A stretch of DNA of 64,000 nt from positions 69,498,591-69,562,590 of the forward strand of contig OZ026624.1 of NCBI GenBank assembly GCA_964020975.1, given 5' to 3'. Origin of the DNA: Hermodice carunculata (taxonomy: Eukaryota; Annelida; Polychaeta; Eunicida; Amphinomidae). The translations under genes and the position numbers were made by a program. Under the pieces are notes generated by a model. It had not been told where the DNA came from. It did no database searches and saw only the letters and a program-made list of their open reading frames with translations. How positions within the stretch are numbered: the first letter of the stretch is position 1; each line of letters opens with the position of its first letter. Shown piece by piece: positions 11,926 to 26,300 of this stretch.

Positions 11926-13484
11926 ATATTGTAGGATCACGGAGAAAGAAACTAACCGAAAAAAACAGTCTTTTTAAAAACAATTTACTCTAACAAATCG
12001 CCAATAATTTACAATTATAAAGAAAAAATGTACATGCAAATAAGGAAATATTATGATTCAGTCTTAAATTAAGCAAATATTGAGATCAAATTTCCAATAG
12101 TTCACTTTTCCTTCATGTTTATATGCACAGTCTCAGAAAGAAGCATCAATAATAATATATGAATAGTTAGGCATCAGAAAAGGCAATTTCATTGCAAAAT
12201 GTATGTGCAGTATGAGCTGAATTTTTATGTTGGTAACAATTAAAACACATGTTATTCCCAATCAAGAATGTATATGATAAATAATTCTTTGTCATATCAT
12301 TTCTGTTAGAGATGACTCAACATTTTATCATCATTTTTGAATTAGTACTTAGAGCGCTAAAGTTTATGATCCCCCTCCCTCCCCCCCCAAATTTCTACTT
12401 TAACATCCCCCCCTCAAATCGTAGCAAAATTTCACAAAACAGGACGAAAATTGACTATCATTTTCCGTGTTTTGTGGAGTTGTACAGTCTTATTTAACCC
12501 CCTCCCCCTTGCATACTGTAAGTACTAGTTCAAAAATGATGAAAATGTGGAACCATCGCTTATTTCCTTGTCCTTTTCATTTATTTACTAAATTACTGTA
12601 AACACTTATATTGGGTGCATATTAAGAAAAAATGTACTACACAGAGATCAGTTGCAAGTTTTCATGTCTGTGTGAGATGAACATAGCTATTTTCTAAGAA
12701 AATGTGTAAAATTTAGAGGACACCATACATTAAAGATTTTGATGTCCACATAAACAAGGCCAAATTCATGATCACTTATAAACTATGAATATTATGAATA
12801 TATCAATGTGTTTCTATAAATAACGAAGCCTTTATTAACAGCCTGATGTTACTAACTGCTGTTAAAAACTAATATCTTTAAAAAATTGTCACAGATTTTA
12901 AGACTCACCAAATTCCTGAAAAACTTAATTGATCAAAAAGCCAAAGAAAATTTGTAGATATAGACTATAGACTAGAGAATATTCACTATCAGACATTTTA
13001 GGCTTACATGTTTTCTGTTAGGTAAACCCCCAGGGGCTACAGGTAGCAAGAAGCGGCCTACGACAGTTGCATGTTTGCCTAATTGTACTTAAAATCCTGT
13101 TAAGAAAAATTGTTTTGATAGCATGTTTTTGGCATAAATGCTAATGACTTCCACTCTTTTCTGACATGCCTAAATGCACATTTACTCACTATTAAAAAAT
13201 TACTCAAAATTGACAGTATTTTCTCAAGTGTCACAAACCTGACACATTAAGTTGACACATTGACTCAGGGTTGGCAGTTAAATAGAGCTTAATTGTTTGA
13301 GGAGTAGGTGTCATCATGGAGTTTGTTTTACACCTCTGGTACAGGATGTACATTGTTGCAGTCCTTGTTAGGATTTTCCTTGGTTTGTACAGGTGGTCTA
13401 GCTGCAACTGTTTATTTTACAATCACTGGGACTGAATATAATGCCCCAGCTTGTTTCCACTTCAATTAAACATTGGCGGATGGT
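11926..13484. other. AT-rich unassigned interval
   Basis: No coding frame or paired repeat recognised. There is a C-rich tract at 12369-12413. Confidence 0.4.
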
Positions 13485-14000
13485 TTAACTAGGAAAAGCT
13501 GTCCAGCTAGAAAGGGTACATTTTGGTTCAGGGGTAAGTCAAATTGTTCTTATCTGAACCTGTACTATGAAAATTTGGTAATTATGGTTTGTTTGACAGG
13601 TATTCTTCTTTGATATGAAGCTCTGCATTTACAAGCAAAACTTCACATATTTAGCTAATTCATCAATTGCCACGTTCATATTTATTCATTATTATGTGGG
13701 TTGTCTTTGCTGAATATTTAGCTTAAGCAAGGAGCCACTACTCAGAGAGACATGTATGGGTAAAAGGCTCCGAAACATGTTGAGTAGTTACCCGCTGAAG
13801 ACTTTTTAATTTATTTGGGCTGATACAGCCTATGTCAAAATTTTACAGAGGAACGTGTGCAATATAGACAATAGTAATTCCATATATATACAGGTTAGAC
13901 AGTGACAGGTTAGCTTATGGAGAGTAAAGAGTTCGAACTGCGGAATAGGATATTGACTACTAGGAAGTGGTTGTGGGCAAAAAGACACAAATACAATAGA
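13485..14000 (+). repeat. Dispersed ~510-bp repeat, copy a
   Basis: Markers in order: CCAGCTAGAAAGGGTAC, CAAGGAGCCACTACTCAGAG, TTACCCGCTGAAGAC, GACAGTGACAGGTTAGC, GACTACTAGGAAGTGG, AAAAGACACAAATACAAT. The same markers recur at 17073-17600 and, shortened, at 18092-18365. The last part also appears on the minus strand at 30760-30808. Non-coding; family not recognised. Confidence 0.8.
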
Positions 14001-14654
14001 CTATTTGGATGGTCGATTAAAAAAATTCATAACATTGTATGTAACTAATAAATATAACTTTCAATTTCTAAAACCAATTTGGTGTCTAATATGTTACAGC
14101 CTAGACTCATTTTTCAATAAATAGTTTTTTGAGCCCTTACTTGTTATATATGTTTTTTCTTTTTCAAAATAGACATCTTCTGTAAATTGCTTTAATTTTG
14201 CTGTACCCTTATTTTCACTTATTTGGCTTGTGACACAAAACCCTGAAAATAAAAACACAGTGAAATAGTATATTAACATTGTTTGAATAGGAATGATGTT
14301 CAAAACAGTGAAATCAAAATTACAGTGAAATGTCAAAAATAGAAAAACTGTAAACATTTATAAACAATTTACATCACAATAAAGCAATTTACAGTACCTA
14401 ACCTAAGAACACTTCAGAAAAACAACGTGGCCACCAAACACGATTGATGTGATGAATTTACAATAATGGAATATTAACTGTGTCAAGTACATACTTATAT
14501 GCATGGTGTGTGCCAATGCAAATAAATTTTACAAGCATGGCATATTGGATTTGCTTTATATATGCCATAATAATAATAAGTATTATTATTTATTCATGTA
14601 TTTATTAATTTGTTTATTTATTTATCAAATAATTTTTCTTTAGTTTTAAGAGAA

Positions 14655-14800
14655 TTGACAAAGAGGCAGTGCCAGTGGCTAATACATAGAGAATCTTACA
14701 TAGCTGAGAGGGACTTACTATTTTACTCTCATGAGGAATTGTTGTTGGTGGGCAAAATCATGAGTGAGCGCAGGTCACGAGCGATTTTTCCCACTAGCAA
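14655..14800 (+). mobile_element. MITE relic just upstream of the DHRS1 start
   Basis: Shares AATCTTACATAGCTGAGAG, CATGAGGAATTGTTGTTGG and GATTTTTCC-type blocks with the fuller element at 15193-15377. It lies 80-225 bp before the DHRS1 ATG, in the promoter or 5' untranslated region. Confidence 0.6.
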
Positions 14801-14878
14801 CGATCCTGAATTTGTACACGTTTTAATAAAGCAATTTACAGTTATAAAAATATCTAATTGTCCCCCAGGAGAGCAACC

Positions 14879-14990
14879 ATGGCAGCTTCATTGAGTGGCA
14901 AGGTGTGCATTGTGACTGGGGGCACCAGAGGCATAGGTCGAGGAATAGCTCTGCAGCTGGGGGAAGCAGGAGCCACTGTGTATGTCACAG
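14879..14990 (+). CDS. DHRS1: DHRS1 exon 1 (start codon, cofactor-binding motif)
   Basis: Encodes residues 1-37 and the first base of Gly38: [12 protein letters not shown], then [15 protein letters not shown], the first beta strand and glycine-rich turn that bind NAD(P). The donor is ACAG/GTAAGA. A possible acceptor (TTGTCCCCCAG, ending 14868) lies 10 bp before the ATG, so the 5' untranslated region may be split. Confidence 0.96.
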
Positions 14991-17900
14991 GTAAGAGAGT
15001 TAGCAGTAACAAAGACTAGCATACATGTACATGTGTCAACCCTTGAAGTCCAATGACAAGAAGGTTTACTTAAAGATATGTAGACAAAAGGAAAAGCATG
15101 AAAATGAGACAGAAAAACATTAATGCTTAGTATTCTTTGTACATTTTACCCCAGTTTTTCAGTTCCTTACGTTATGTGCCATGACCATAAGTTAAATAGA
15201 GAAAATCTTACATGGCTGACAGTGAGTAACTGTTTTATTTTTTCATGAGGGATTGTTGTTGGTGGGGAAAATGGTCACGCATGATTTTTCACACCAACAA
15301 CAATTATCCCAAGTGAGAGAAATATCGTAACTCACTCTCCAGCCATGTAAGATTTTGTTTATTCTATGTTTAATTGGGTATGCATCATAAAAAAAAGAAT
15401 TCCCTAGGCCTACTTTCAACGTAGACCTGGTGTGCCATGTTTTTGACTTTCCTCACAGTTATTCCACGTTACGCATGATGTACAATCAAACATCTCTCCA
15501 CACATTTGATTTTGCGAAAATGTCAATGCATCCCATCAATGATGCAGGCGCCTCACAATAACTTGTAACAATGTTTAGATCATGTGATCTACAGTGAGTT
15601 ACTACTTTTGGATTTCATTTTAGGAAATGATAATTCACTCTCAAACATAGAATAAACTTGGGCTATTTCTTGATAAACAACCGCATCATGCAAGTTTCAT
15701 ATATGAGCACAACAAAGTACACGAAATAGGTGAATTAATGAAAAAAAAAATTAATCACTTGGTTTGTCACTTTTTTTTTTTTTTGGTTAAATTGTAGATT
15801 TTTTATTCATGTGGTCATATATTTCTAGTTTGCAGTGAAACCTCATTATAATGACATTATCTATTCCCTGCATCATGTGTCAAAATCTGAGCCAAGGAAT
15901 TCAAAGTTAAATCTCTCAAAACTTGTGTAATAAAGTAAATATGTTGGCTGACTGAATGTCATTGAAATGGAGTCTCATTTTATTTCAATGCCTGATTGAG
16001 TAACTATGGTACATACATGTAATGGCAGTCTTGCTGAAAAGTCACTGGTCCCAGGCCATTATCTGGTAAAAATTCAGGAGGACCTGCAAATATTCTGAAA
16101 TGCATGCCCAAATGTCCAGCAGAATTTTGAATTATGAAACAAAGCCAGTAAAATTTACTCTTGAATCAGAAAAACTTGTAAGTTTGCTGACCCCAAAGTC
16201 CAGTAAGAAAAACAGTTTCCAGAAAGACTGTAATGGACATACACAAACAGGCTGAGGGACATGTTATCAGTGTCTAAGGCAATGCCTCCAGTACAATGAC
16301 ACTGCTATCCCACAGTACTCTTGGTTAGCTAATAAAAAAAAAATCTTTGTTTTTTCTTTTTGTTTTTCTAATCCAGGCCGGACACTGAAGGCTGCTGGTA
16401 ACATTCCAGGATCTCTGGAAGATACTGCGAAAGAGGTATTCAAACATTGCATAAAGGAGGCACAAGACACAGCTAAATGTAGGAAAAAACTGCTTCACCT
16501 TAAATCTGTGCCCAAAGGGTGAATTGTTTAACTGCAGTTACTAAGTACCAAAATTTCAAATGCTGCAACATTTGTTTAATAATCATTGGATATACCTTTA
16601 TGAGAAAGATAAGCATTGCTGTTGGAATACTGTTGTTGTCTACGAGAGTTGGGAGAAAATAAATATCGTAATTTTTCAATACCACTAAGCAGCATTAAAA
16701 TACTTTTAACTCTTGTTCCTAATTTGTGGATGTGCCTATAGAGCAAAGAAATACATTGAAATTAAATAGAACAAAGATACAAATTAAAGTTAGAATTGCT
16801 TCTCTCTCTGTAATTCTTTTGAAGGTATTCTGCACATAATTATCCCTTGTTTGGGTGTGTGGATGAAGGAAAGAATGAAATAAAGAAGTCTTGAAAATTA
16901 AGATCACTGTGTAGGCACAGAAACATTATTTATATGTTAATTTGAAAAAAAACCCACGATGTATGTACAGTACAGTTTTTAAAACAAAAATGTAGGAGGC
17001 ACATTTTCCTATCTAAACATACAAAATGCTCCTCCTACTTTCAAGAAAATAATATAACTTTTAACTAAGATAAACTATCCAGCTAGAAAGGGTACACACT
17101 GGTTCAGAGTAAGTCAAATTGTCCTTTTTGCATTTGTACTATACAAATTTAGTAATTATGATTGGTTTGACAGGTATTCTTCATTCATAGTGAAGCTCTG
17201 TGTTTATAAGCAAAACTTCACATACTTAGCTAATTCTTCATTTGCCATGTTCCTATTTAATCATTATAATTATTATGTGGGTTGTCTTTGCTGAATATTT
17301 AGCTTACACAAGGAGCCGCTACTCAGAGAGACATGTAGGGTATAGGTTTTGAGACATGTTCTGAGTAGTTACCCGCTGAAGACCCTTTAATTTAGGTGGT
17401 CATTTATTTGGGCTAATACAGCCTATGTCAAAATTCTACAGAAGAATGTGTGCAATATGGACAACAGTACATGTACTTCCATATGTATATAGGTTAGACA
17501 GTGACAGGTTAGCTTATGGAGAGTAAAGAGTTTGGACTGCAGAATAGGGTAATGACTACTAGGAAGTCATTTTGTACAAAAAGACACAAATACAATGAAA
17601 AAAATTAATCTGATAATATTCTTTATTTCCACTACTCTACTTTTCCTCTTCCTTGCAGTACTTAAATTTAAAATGAAAACTCTGCATAGATGATAAATAT
17701 AAAGTTTTTGGACAAACTGCATGTCTGTGCTGGCATAGAGATGTAAATGACCCATAAGGTCTGACATTTGTGGACTTAACTGCATGCCATGAACTGTGAA
17801 CAGTACTTTATATTATACATTTACATGTAGCTGTGTAAAGTGTATTTTCTCCTTGTTGGCAAGATATAATATTTTCAAAATTTACTACATGTACCTTGTT

Positions 17901-20900
17901 CTTTTTAGTAGTCCCCCAGTGTTACCCAAGGGTGGCTATAGAGTTACACCCCATCCATCTGTCCTTCCATTCTTCAGTCTGAAAATGCTCAACTTATATG
18001 AGTCAAGGGCTCCCTAAAAGAGCAGTGTACATTGTGTGTGGGTTCCAGAAGGTGGCAAGGAAAAGAAGGGGGCTGGTCTGATGATTATATATTTAGCTTA
18101 GACAAGGAGCGGCTACTCAGACATGTATGGGTACAGGTTCTGAAACATGTGCTGGGTAGTTAACTGCTGAACACCCTTTACTATATTTGGGCTAATGCAG
18201 CCTATATATCAAAGTTCTACAGAGGAACATGGACAATATGTACAACAGTATTTTCATATTTATGTATGTTAAACAGTGACAGGTTACCTTATGGACAGTA
18301 TAGAGTTTGAACTTCGGAATAGGGTAATAACGACTAGGAAGTCGTTCTGGACAAAAAGACATATTCATCAGAAAGATAATTCAAATAACTATGGGACCAG
18401 GCCTTTTTCCCTTTGCCACTGTCAGGAACTTGCTTTCAGTAAATTAAAAAAAATGACCCCAAGACCCTCATGTGACACAGTAATCTTACTGGGGAGGAGG
18501 GGCCTAGACTGTCTACATAGATGCTTACATGTAAGTACTTTTTCATGTAAAATTATGTACCAAATTTTAATTTAAGCAAAATTGATTTTGTGCCCAAAAA
18601 GGTAATTATCTTGAAACGTCTTCAAAGGCTGTGTTCAAGTGATCTAATGTATTATAGGTAATTGTGAACATAGTACTGTGTCACTCTTTTGGTACGTCCA
18701 GTGAAGACCTATTTTTTATATTTGATGATTGCTAATGAAATATAACATGTGAACGCATTTAAGTGTAAAGGGATTAATACTGTCTGTGAAAGGTGTTTGT
18801 CAGTACACTGACCAGGTCTCCTCCAAGACAGCATCACCAGTAAACAACAATAGCAGATTTGATCAACATTGAAAGTGGACCTATAGGGCATAATTCAGTT
18901 ACATTTACTCATGACCCGCAGTCACTCGTGAATGTTACCAAACAATGTGCTGTCCCGTGACAGGGAAGCACCATATTTCACTCCATCCATGTGAGATCCT
19001 GTATTTCTTTGACAGATTGAATCACGTGGTGGTCGATGTATCCCTGTCCAATGTGACCACTCGAAAGAGGATGATATTGAGCAGCTTTTCAAGAAAGTGG
19101 AAAGAGAACAAGACGGTCGGCTTGACGTGCTGGTTAACAATGCTTATGCAGGAGTCAAGGTCAGCGAAAGAATACAGTAGTACGTGCTGTGTGTGACCAC
19201 CCTGTTATCTAAGAAAAAGCAGTCTTATACTAGACTGGTGGTCTTTCACCAAAGGTAAATTTATAAAGAAACTAACTTCTGCAGCCCCACAAATGTGGCT
19301 ACAAACAGCAAGCAGTCTCTTATGGCAGTGGTCACATACAACAGGTACCAGCTGCAAAATAAGGGTCTTGTAAACTCTCATTTGCTTTAACTATTCATTT
19401 TCATCAGTTTATGGTCAAGTTTAAAAATATATGTAAGTGTTAGGGATCATGTCAGTGTCACAGCTAACGTCATATGATGTTAGACTTTTAGACCCCTCCC
19501 AGCCCCCTGCCTTAGTGTTGAAATGATCCTTCTGTGACAATTACCATGCGGTGTGATTAGCCAGTGTTGTCAATTTGGGTCCAATGTACTACTGACATGC
19601 AGTTTATACCTACACGTATGCATCATGGGGAAGAGGCCGACAACCCTTCTTGGGTCAATTCTCCAGGCTCAGCTGAGCCCCTGTCATATTCAAAAATACA
19701 AAATCAAATCACACTGTTCAAAAGTGTAGGCTGTTTTCGTTAGTTTTCGGTAGTTAAGTGTGAGTGCCATATCAACATGGTATACAGTATATGTACTGAG
19801 TTGGCATTCATTTCCATAATTGGGGACATAAATCCACCAGCATTAAGGAAAAGCCGGAAATGTATTTTATGTTTGGAACATTATAAAACATGCAAATAAA
19901 ATACTGAAACTGACTTTCACATTGATGCCTTTTGTGAAATTTTGAGCAGATACTTAAACCCAGTATTTTCTAGTTTCTTTGATTTATTCTTGTAGAGAGT
20001 TGAGGACCAAGTTAACAGCTTTCCTAAATTGTATGCTCTTGTTCACAAAGTGCCTAAAGAAGATCGACATGCTATCAAAGGGGGTGACAAAGATAGGTTA
20101 ACATACTGTAAATTGCTTTATTTTCACGTGTTGAAATTTTCACGGCTTTAGTACACTTAAGGGACAATATGAGATGGATGCACAAAAATAGACCTTAAAT
20201 AGATTAATCTTTTAGCTCTAGAAAGTTTTTGTCACGCTTTTGTGAAATTAACTTTGGTAGCTTTGGACCCTTCCCCCCGCCTACATCCTATGATGTTAAC
20301 TGTGACAATGGCATGATCCCTTACATGCTGTTTACTGTCTTTCAGTGCTTCATGTCCATACACTATGTGCACTGTGTCAAAGTGTCTCTCATAAATCTAC
20401 ACATTGAAGGGGGGGGGGGAGTGTTGGAAAAATATCTGCCTTACTGGACCATCCCATAAACATACTTACAAACATTTTATTTCCTATAAAAGCAAGGAAA
20501 TTTTGCAATGAAATGCTTTTAGTTTTTTTCACAAGTTGAAATTTGTACCAAAACACTGTTCAAAAATGAAGAATCCTCAACAGCAAGTGCTACAGCACTT
20601 TACAAACACTGAATAGTCACTTGCCTGCATGTATATCTAGAGTGACTTAATTTTTGTGGAAAATGACACTAATGTCTTACCAAGGTCAGGAAGTTTTAGG
20701 ATTGAATTTTTATAAATCCAAAAGGCACAGTATAAAGAAAACAGAATCAGCAACACATACATTGATATTTTGGCAGAGCAGTTTTCCACACTGTTGCTAT
20801 GGTGAGTTAAACAAACATGGTTTTAAACTAAATCAGTAGTTTAGCATTTTGTTGTCTTTCTAAGACAAAACAAATAATTGATTAGTTTTGAATAGCTTGT

Positions 20901-21699
20901 GTGTTATCCTGCACTTTTTTGATGCTTTTTCAGCCCATTATGGAAAACTTGAAGAAGTCTTTCTGGGAGCAACCAGTGTCAATGTGGGATGATATAAACA
21001 ATGTTGGATTAAAGTATGTTGGTTTTCTTTATTGTTGAATGTATAATTATTATAGTATGATATTATAATATTGTTTGATGATTGTGCTTCATATGTTAAG
21101 AATTATTAAAGGGCCATTCCGTGGTATATGTTTTGTGAAGAACGTGATATTTTGCCACTATTTTGCCACATGAAAAATAATGTCCAGACAAACCATGCAG
21201 TTCTGAAAAACATTTTTGTATATTTTGATTCCTTAATGGGCGATTGTTCACCATGAGAAAAATAAAAGATCTAGCTGTTATTTTTAGGGGAGAAGTATTA
21301 ATATTTATATGCATGACAGATGTGACACCAGCCAGACATGCATTTTAAAATTTAAAGTTTAACCCCAAAACTGCTCTGCTCATAGCACAATGTAAATAAC
21401 TGATTTTATTGTCAAAATAACTCTATTTTGCAATGATATAAAAAGCAAGGTTTAAAAAGAAAATTGAACATTTTGCAGCTTTCTTAAAATTAGCTTTTAT
21501 TTTTAAAAATACCATGATGTGACAGACAGGACAATATGTCACAATTACAATGTGTGAATAATTATTGTGAAGAACAGGATGAAGTTCGCTATATGCTTCA
21601 GCCAGTAGACATACATGTATAATATATTTCTAGTGTATACTGTGTAGTGTATATTGTTACTTCACTAATATATAATCTACATTATGTTTTCAGGATAAA

Positions 21700-21741
<42 letters not shown>

Positions 21742-23228
21742 TCAGTAAAACCTCCGTAAAGTGGGCACCCTTGGGACCGGAGCAAAATGCCCACTTAAGG
21801 GAGGTGCCCATTTTCCAGAGGGTCAGCCATTTGGGGTTGTATGGATGAGCAACAAAGGGAGAGGCTATACATATGCATGCATAAACATATATATGTATAA
21901 ATGTACATGTATACTTATACATGTACATATATCTTAATCCCATATGAAATAAATGAGAAAAGCAGTTTTGTCAACATTTTGCCTTCATTTATGGAAAAAA
22001 AAGCAATTGAATATCAACTGCATGTACTATGTAGATAAACAAAGTCCAGAACAGGTCCCAGCTCAATGATTACCAGCAGGCACATCAAAGTGTCAAACTG
22101 CAAAGTTAAAAAAATCCCTGAGCTGACACTCATCCACACACCAACTTGCTTTCCAGTAGAGTCAATTGTTCTTTCCACTTTGATACGTTAATCTGCATGG
22201 TTAATCCACAAAGCTGTCAAAAGTCAATGTGGACTAAAACAACTGTTATGCTTTGTAAGATACTGGTCTATAGTAGTAGTAGTAGTTTATTGACTGCAAC
22301 AAATGTACATTAAGCAAACAGGGAGGGGTGACACACTCCTTAAATAAGAGACATGTATATACATGTATAGTTACTGTCCATAATTTGAGATTCACCAATC
22401 TAAGTTGAGAGAGTACATAACTCTGCTATAAACGATAAAGAAAAGTTAATGAAATATACGTTCCTTGTGCTAGTTCAACAGTTCAATTGCTTAATGAATA
22501 TGTTCTCAGTGGGAGCTCAACTGTCTGAAGGTGTAATGTTAACAAAAGTGTATAAAACAAAAACAATAATTCTACGCTAATTGATCATATCACTGGTCAA
22601 CAATAAAAGTCATCAAAATATCGATTTGCTGTGGATAACATGTCACAGCTTACATGTACTGTACTCTGTTATGATAGGAGGATTACATTTGGTGGTGAGC
22701 ACTGATAGAAATATAATACTTAAAGAATTAAAACTGAATGGTGGCAAGTCCTGATGCAAAAAAATAACACTTTTACAAAGTAAAATAACACTTTACAAAG
22801 TAAAATTTAATATTTGTTGAATAAAATAATAGTGCCCACTTTATCGAATATTGGTACATGTTTTATAGGATGCCCAATGCCCGGATTAGGGATGTGCCCA
22901 CTTTACAGAGGTGGCTTTATAGTGTAGTCAATAGGAAAAATGAAACGGGACCAAAGAAAAGTGCCCACTGTAAGGAGGTGCCCACTTTGGAGAGGTGCCT
23001 ACATACAGAGGTTTTACGTTATGTATGTGTGTGTGTGTGTGTATACAGCAAAACCTGTTTTGAGAGATCACTGTGTGGAAATACCACCTGCCTTTGCAGA
23101 CAATGTTTACCATGTCTCTTTTGTCATCTATCCCATGTTGTTGCACCTCTATTGAGAGACCACCTGTTTTACAGGTTTTAGGTGACCACTTTTTGGGCTG
23201 CCCTGAGGGCAGTCTCTCAAAACAGATT

Positions 23229-23303
<75 letters not shown>

Positions 23304-26300
23304 GATATTAGCATTTTGAAGTTGCTGCACAATCTGCAATGACAAATAAAAGTGTCAGTCTGGTAGATCATTATTCCAATGAATAATTATTTTATCCTAT
23401 TAATGATGTAAGCACAGGCAGTCTCTCACATAATAATCTCATGTGTCCAATGAAAAATAATTTGGTTACTAGCTGTATATTTTCAAATAGGTAATGTTCT
23501 CCGTTGTCCATAGCTGGGGTGTTCAGGATTTCAACAACTTGCTCATGAAGGACCCATGACTTGTCCACATTTTCGATGAATGAAAATACCGTTTTAATCT
23601 CATGTGATGGTCTTAAAAAATTAACTTCAGTTTCATCATCATCCAGGTTAGCCACTTGTGTACTTGTTAGGGCCATGCTGACTTGACCAAGTAGGACTAG
23701 AGACTGTTAACTGAGCTGGGTATATACCTCTGGGATTGTATTCACAAAGAGTTTAATCTGATGCTGAAATTAATCCTAAAAGGAAAGTCAATGTGCCTTT
23801 GGGCCTTGAACTACTGAATCTTTGACGTAATGTTTGATCTAAACTTGCAGGATTAATTAATCTATGTTCTCTGCTGTGATATGAACTTTGGAATCAAAAT
23901 TTCCAATTTTTATTCAATCAGTCTTGATTTAATCCAGATGTTAATCCTGGATGGAAAGATTAAATACATGATCCAACTAAGATGAACTTCCTAAATCCTT
24001 AAGTTGTGAACTTCATATTGTAGCCAAGAGCATATATTGGCTAATCCTCAAAGTTTTGATCAAACAAGGATGAAGTAGTTCAGGGCCCAAACCACATTGA
24101 TTTTTATTTTGGGATTAAACTTAGGATCAGATCAAACTCTTTTTGAATACGGCCGCAGCTGACAAAACAGGGGATTAAGTGCAGTAATCTTGGATATCAT
24201 TGCTCGTTAGAATATGTTGTGTGGATTGTAGGACTCAACCCATGCTGGTATTGTTCAGACTTGACCAGGTCTCAGTTAAACTGATACTGTGAAAGCATTA
24301 AGTATGCCAACTCTGCCTTGAAACAAAAATTGACTTTTATGAGCTGGAACATTCAAAAGACAAAGCTGTTGCTTTAATTATTATTTGGTGACCACTGGCT
24401 AATCCTGTTTAGTCCTTATACTTTATTAGCTCAGCTGACTTGTCAGTCAGCTGAGCTTATCTTATGGTCCTCCGTCCGTCCGTCCGTCCGTCGTCCGTCA
24501 ACAATTTACATTTTCGACTTCTTCTCCGAAAACGTCAGCCAGATCCACTTCAAACTTGGTGGGGATGTGCCTTGGGTAGGTGTCTACCAAGTTTGTTCAA
24601 ATGGTCACGGTCCATTGATTTTTGGATTTTTAATGAATTTTTTTGTTCTTTTTTGGGCAAATCTTAAAAAATCTTCTTCTCTGAAACCGCTCACCCAATT
24701 ACTTTGATATCACACAGAAACACTGCCTGGGACACCTAGTTCTTAATTTGTTGACCAGGTGGCGCTGCAATTTTTTTCTATTTTTTTATGAATTTTTGTG
24801 TGTTCTAGCTATTTTCGACTTCTTCTCCAGAACCGTTACTCAGATTAAGCTGAAACATGGTGGATATGTTCCTTGTAGAATGGTCAAACAAAGTTGTTCA
24901 CTATGTGGCAATGCTGCAGATTCCTGATTTTTAACGATTTTTTCAATTCAGGTACTTATCGGTTAATGCAGCTTTCCTATTGATTACTATCATGGAAGTC
25001 AATGAGCATTCTAATGCTAATTCACATTTTCGACTTCTTCTCCAAAACTGTGATCCAGATTAACTTCAAACTTGGTGGGGATGTACCTTGGGTGGGTGTC
25101 TACCAGGTTTGTTCCAATGGTCATGCTCCAGTGATTTTAAGATTTTTAATGAATTTTTTTGTTCTTTTTTTTGGACAAATCTTAAAAATCTTTTTCTCCA
25201 AAAGCGCTTACTCAATCGCTCTGATATCACACGGGAAGACACCTAGGGACTCCGTGTTCTTAATTTGTTGATCAGGTGGCGCTGCAATTTTTTACTATTT
25301 TTTTATGAATTTTTGTGTGTTCTGACTATTTTCGACTTCTTCTCCAGAACCGTTACTCAGATTAAGCTGAAACGTGGTGGATATGTTCCTTGTAGAATGG
25401 TCAAACAAAGTTGTTCACTATGTGGCAATGCTGCAGATTCCTGATTTTTAATGATTTTTTCAATTCGGGTACTTATCGGTCAATGCAACTTTCCTATTGA
25501 TTATTATTATGGAAGTCAATGAGCATTCTAATGCTAATTCACATTTTCGACTTCTTCTCCAAAACCGTCATCCAGATTTACTTCAAACTTGGTGGGGATG
25601 TACCTTGGGTGGGTGTCTACCAAGTTTGTTCCAATGGTCATGTTCCAATGAATTTTTTTTTTTATGATTTTTTTTTCAAAAATCTTTACAAAAGTTTTAA
25701 TAGGAAAGTTTTAACATGGGAATTTCTTGTAATGGTTATAACTTAAATAATTTTGGCCAGATTTACTTCAAACTTGGTGGGGATGTGCCTTGGGTGGATC
25801 TCTACCAAGTTTGTTCAATTGGTCACGCTCTATTGATTTTTGGAATTTTTATGAATTTTTTGGGGTTTTTTTTACGGCAACCCTTAAAAACTCTTCACCT
25901 CTGAAACTGCTCACCCAATTGCTTTGATATCGTTCATAGACACTCCCAGGGACACATAGTTCCCAATTTGCTCACCAGGTGGCACTGCAATTTTTTGTAT
26001 TTTTTTTTTTTTTTTTTATGAATTTTTTACATGGTTTTGTTATTTTTCACTTGTTCTCAGAACCGTCACTCAGATTAAAGTGAAATGTGATGGAATAGTT
26101 CTTGTGGAAGGGTCAAACAAAGTTGTTTACTGGGTGGCACTGCTTTAGATTCCTGATTTTTAAGTATTTTCAACTGGGTTACTTATCGATCAATGCAGCT
26201 TTCCTCTTGATTACTATGTAAGTCAGTGGGCATTCTAGTGCTAATTCACAGGACAACTGACACAAAATTTACTGTTTATTTGATAACTTGAGATCTGTTT

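Noticed and set aside
14843-14849. TATA box (TATAAAA) before the DHRS1 ATG
   Set aside because: A start site 25-30 bp downstream would leave almost no 5' untranslated sequence; likely chance in AT-rich DNA.
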